From NCBI GenBank assembly GCA_002419125.1, contig DIFL01000032.1, positions 675 to 6,728 on the forward strand: a stretch of 6,054 nucleotides of DNA, read 5' to 3'. Shown here piece after piece: positions 4,904-6,054 of the stretch. Below the pieces are notes generated by a model. The model saw only the letters and a list, made by a program, of their open reading frames with translations, had not been told where the DNA came from and ran no database searches. The position numbers and the translations under genes were made by a program. Numbering within the stretch: the stretch's first letter is position 1; every line of letters begins with the position of its first letter. The DNA comes from Candidatus Dojkabacteria bacterium UBA5749. GTDB taxonomy: Bacteria; Patescibacteriota; Dojkabacteria; SC72.

Positions 4904-5512
4904 ATGTACGAATTAGCAACAGAAGAGGTAAATCCACAAAGGAAAGCAACCGAGTTTATCGGTTCAGTTGGTAAAGCCATATACTCATTAATTGAAACAA
5001 TATTAGTTGCTTTAGTATTAGCCATTGTTCTCTATCTGTTTATAATGACCCCCCACGAGGTTGTGGGTAATTCTATGCATCCTACCTACAAAAATGGTGA
5101 GTTTTTAATGGCAAATAAAATTACATATAGAGTATCAGATCCTAAAAGAGGTGATGTCATAATTTTTAAATTTTCAGATACCCAAGACTTTATTAAAAGA
5201 GTAATAGGTGTTCCTGGAGACGAAGTAATGATTAAAGATGGAAAGATATATATCAATGGAGATATGCTAAATGAATCAAACTACCTAAGTTCCTCTGTAA
5301 TTACAAATGGAGGAGAGTATCTTCATGAAGGACAATCAATTACCATTGAAGATGGAGAATATTTTGTTTGTGGAGATAATAGAACAAACAGTTCAGATTC
5401 AAGAGTATTTGGGCCTATTGAAAAAGAAGCTATAAAGGGTAAAGCATGGATAGTTTACTTCCCCTTTAGTGAGTTTAGAATAGTTCAACACGAGACATAT
5501 AAGTCAAATTAG
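4904..5512 (+). CDS. lepB: Signal peptidase I
   Basis: Membrane serine protease that cuts signal peptides from exported proteins using a Ser-Lys dyad. A cytoplasmic N-terminus (1-25) precedes one transmembrane helix (about 27-48). The catalytic Ser57 is in GNSMHPT (55-61), followed by NGEFLMANKI. The general base Lys98 is in FIKRVIGVPGDEV (96-108). The box GDNRTNSSDSRVFGPI (157-172) completes the S26 pattern. At 202 aa with a single helix it has the Gram-positive-like compact form. The ATG at 4904 gives a normal cytoplasmic tail; an ATG at 4890 is in another frame. No Shine-Dalgarno is present. It may be co-transcribed with tRNA-Glu. The 83-aa protein in this window carries a signal peptide that an enzyme of this type could cleave. 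Confidence 0.96.
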   Translation: MYELATEEVNPQRKATEFIGSVGKAIYSLIETILVALVLAIVLYLFIMTPHEVVGNSMHPTYKNGEFLMANKITYRVSDPKRGDVIIFKFSDTQDFIKRVIGVPGDEVMIKDGKIYINGDMLNESNYLSSSVITNGGEYLHEGQSITIEDGEYFVCGDNRTNSSDSRVFGPIEKEAIKGKAWIVYFPFSEFRIVQHETYKSN

Positions 5513-5517
5513 TAGTA

Positions 5518-5547
5518 TTGGACTCGAGCTGTGAAACATGGTAAATT
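5518..5547 (+). promoter_or_regulatory. Candidate promoter for parA
   Basis: TTGGAC (5518-5523) and TAAATT (5542-5547), 18 bases apart, fill most of the 41 bases between lepB and parA. The -10 ends 6 bases before the ATG at 5554, predicting a leaderless message as at the 83-aa gene and gatB. Both hexamers are weaker matches than the other sites. Confidence 0.42.
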
Positions 5548-5553
5548 ATCTAT

Positions 5554-6054
5554 ATGGAAATTTTCGTAATTGCTAATCAAAAAGGTGGTGTAGGGAAAAC
5601 TACTACTACTCTTAATCTAGGAGCAGCTTTAGCAAAAAAAGGTAAGAAGGTATTGCTAATAGACCTGGATCCACAAGCAAATCTTTCGTCTGGTTTAGGA
5701 TTTACTCAACAGTTTGATAAACAGAGTTGGAATACAGATCAACAGGCTCCATACAAGAATGTATATGATGTAATAATTAACTCTACCCCTATTCGCTCAG
5801 TATTTGTTTCAACATCTACCCCTAATCTTTTTCTAGTACCATCTCACCTATCGTTAGCTGGTGCAGAAATAGAAATGGTAAGTTTAATTTCTAGGGAGTT
5901 ACTTCTAAAAAAAGCTCTAGAGGATATCAAGAATGATTTTGATGCTGTAATAATAGATTGCCCACCATCATTAGGACTTTTAACAATTAATGCTTTAAGT
6001 GCTTCTGAATATTTAATTATCCCTATACAATGTGAATACTTTGCACTAGAGGGA
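5554..6054 (+). CDS. parA: ParA/Soj-family chromosome-partitioning ATPase, 3' end cut off by the window edge
   Basis: Deviant-Walker ATPase that, with ParB and parS, moves chromosome origins apart; it binds the nucleoid as an ATP dimer. The first 167 of roughly 250 residues are visible. The deviant Walker A KGGVGKTT is at 10-17, with the signature Lys10 and catalytic Lys15. Walker A' LLIDLDPQAN is at 34-43, and Walker B FDAVIIDCPPSLG at 129-141. QCEYFALEG (159-167) is the conserved block just before the cut. The N-terminus starts directly at the first strand with no helix-turn-helix extension, which fits chromosomal Soj-type proteins rather than P1-type plasmid ParA. A parB gene would be expected downstream, outside the window. 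The ATG at 5554 is 41 bases after lepB and lacks a Shine-Dalgarno. Confidence 0.95.
   Translation, partial: MEIFVIANQKGGVGKTTTTLNLGAALAKKGKKVLLIDLDPQANLSSGLGFTQQFDKQSWNTDQQAPYKNVYDVIINSTPIRSVFVSTSTPNLFLVPSHLSLAGAEIEMVSLISRELLLKKALEDIKNDFDAVIIDCPPSLGLLTINALSASEYLIIPIQCEYFALEG

Noticed and set aside
1718..5196. A 17-base exact repeat, ACCCAAGACTTTATTAA, at 1718-1734 (Fic-like) and 5180-5196 (lepB)
   Set aside because: Both copies encode TQDFI in frame within unrelated proteins and show no extended similarity; most likely chance in an A/T-rich sequence.
1..6054. Reassignment of UGA to Gly as in Gracilibacteria and SR1
   Set aside because: All genes read full length in the standard code with GGN glycines at conserved motifs and no in-frame TGA.

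Overview
The window looks like a piece of a small, AT-rich, tightly packed bacterial chromosome. The gene set, the very short intergenic gaps, the lack of Shine-Dalgarno sequences and the divergent versions of housekeeping proteins best fit a Candidate Phyla Radiation (Patescibacteria) genome. That placement is inference from style and protein character, and I cannot name a lineage. The standard genetic code reads through every gene, so UGA is not reassigned here. No CRISPR, insertion sequence, phage gene or defence island is visible.

Layout from left to right. A 3'-truncated ribonuclease HII gene runs leftward (1-503). Thirty-six bases separate it from a divergent small gene for a secreted or membrane-anchored 83-aa protein (540-791). 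Next comes a YtxH-family membrane/coiled-coil protein (841-1206). Two tRNA genes follow, Gly(CCC) and Thr(CGT). A 363-aa Fic-like protein with a C-terminal winged helix lies immediately behind tRNA-Thr, and its Fic signature is degenerate. gatB and gatC overlap and encode two of the three subunits of the Glu-tRNA(Gln) amidotransferase; gatA is not here. tRNA-Leu(UAG), an 80-aa protein with CxxC and CxC motifs, tRNA-Glu(UUC), and lepB (signal peptidase I) follow. The window ends inside a ParA/Soj-type ATPase gene.

The strongest non-gene signal is a repeated promoter design. Seven sites have a -35-like and a -10-like hexamer exactly 17 bases apart, and an eighth has 18. The favoured -35 is TTGTAT or TTGTAA rather than TTGACA. 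For the 83-aa gene, gatB and probably parA, the -10 element sits only 6 to 8 bases before the ATG, which predicts leaderless mRNAs. Several -35 elements overlap or directly follow the stop codon of the gene before. Three protein genes (Fic-like, 80-aa, lepB) instead start 12, 22 and 29 bases after a tRNA gene. They may be expressed as tRNA-mRNA dicistrons in which tRNA 3' processing creates the mRNA 5' end.

Functionally this is core biology: RNA/DNA hybrid repair, tRNA supply and amidation, protein export and chromosome partitioning, mixed with small lineage-type proteins. The unusual points are the expression architecture and the repurposed-looking Fic-like protein.
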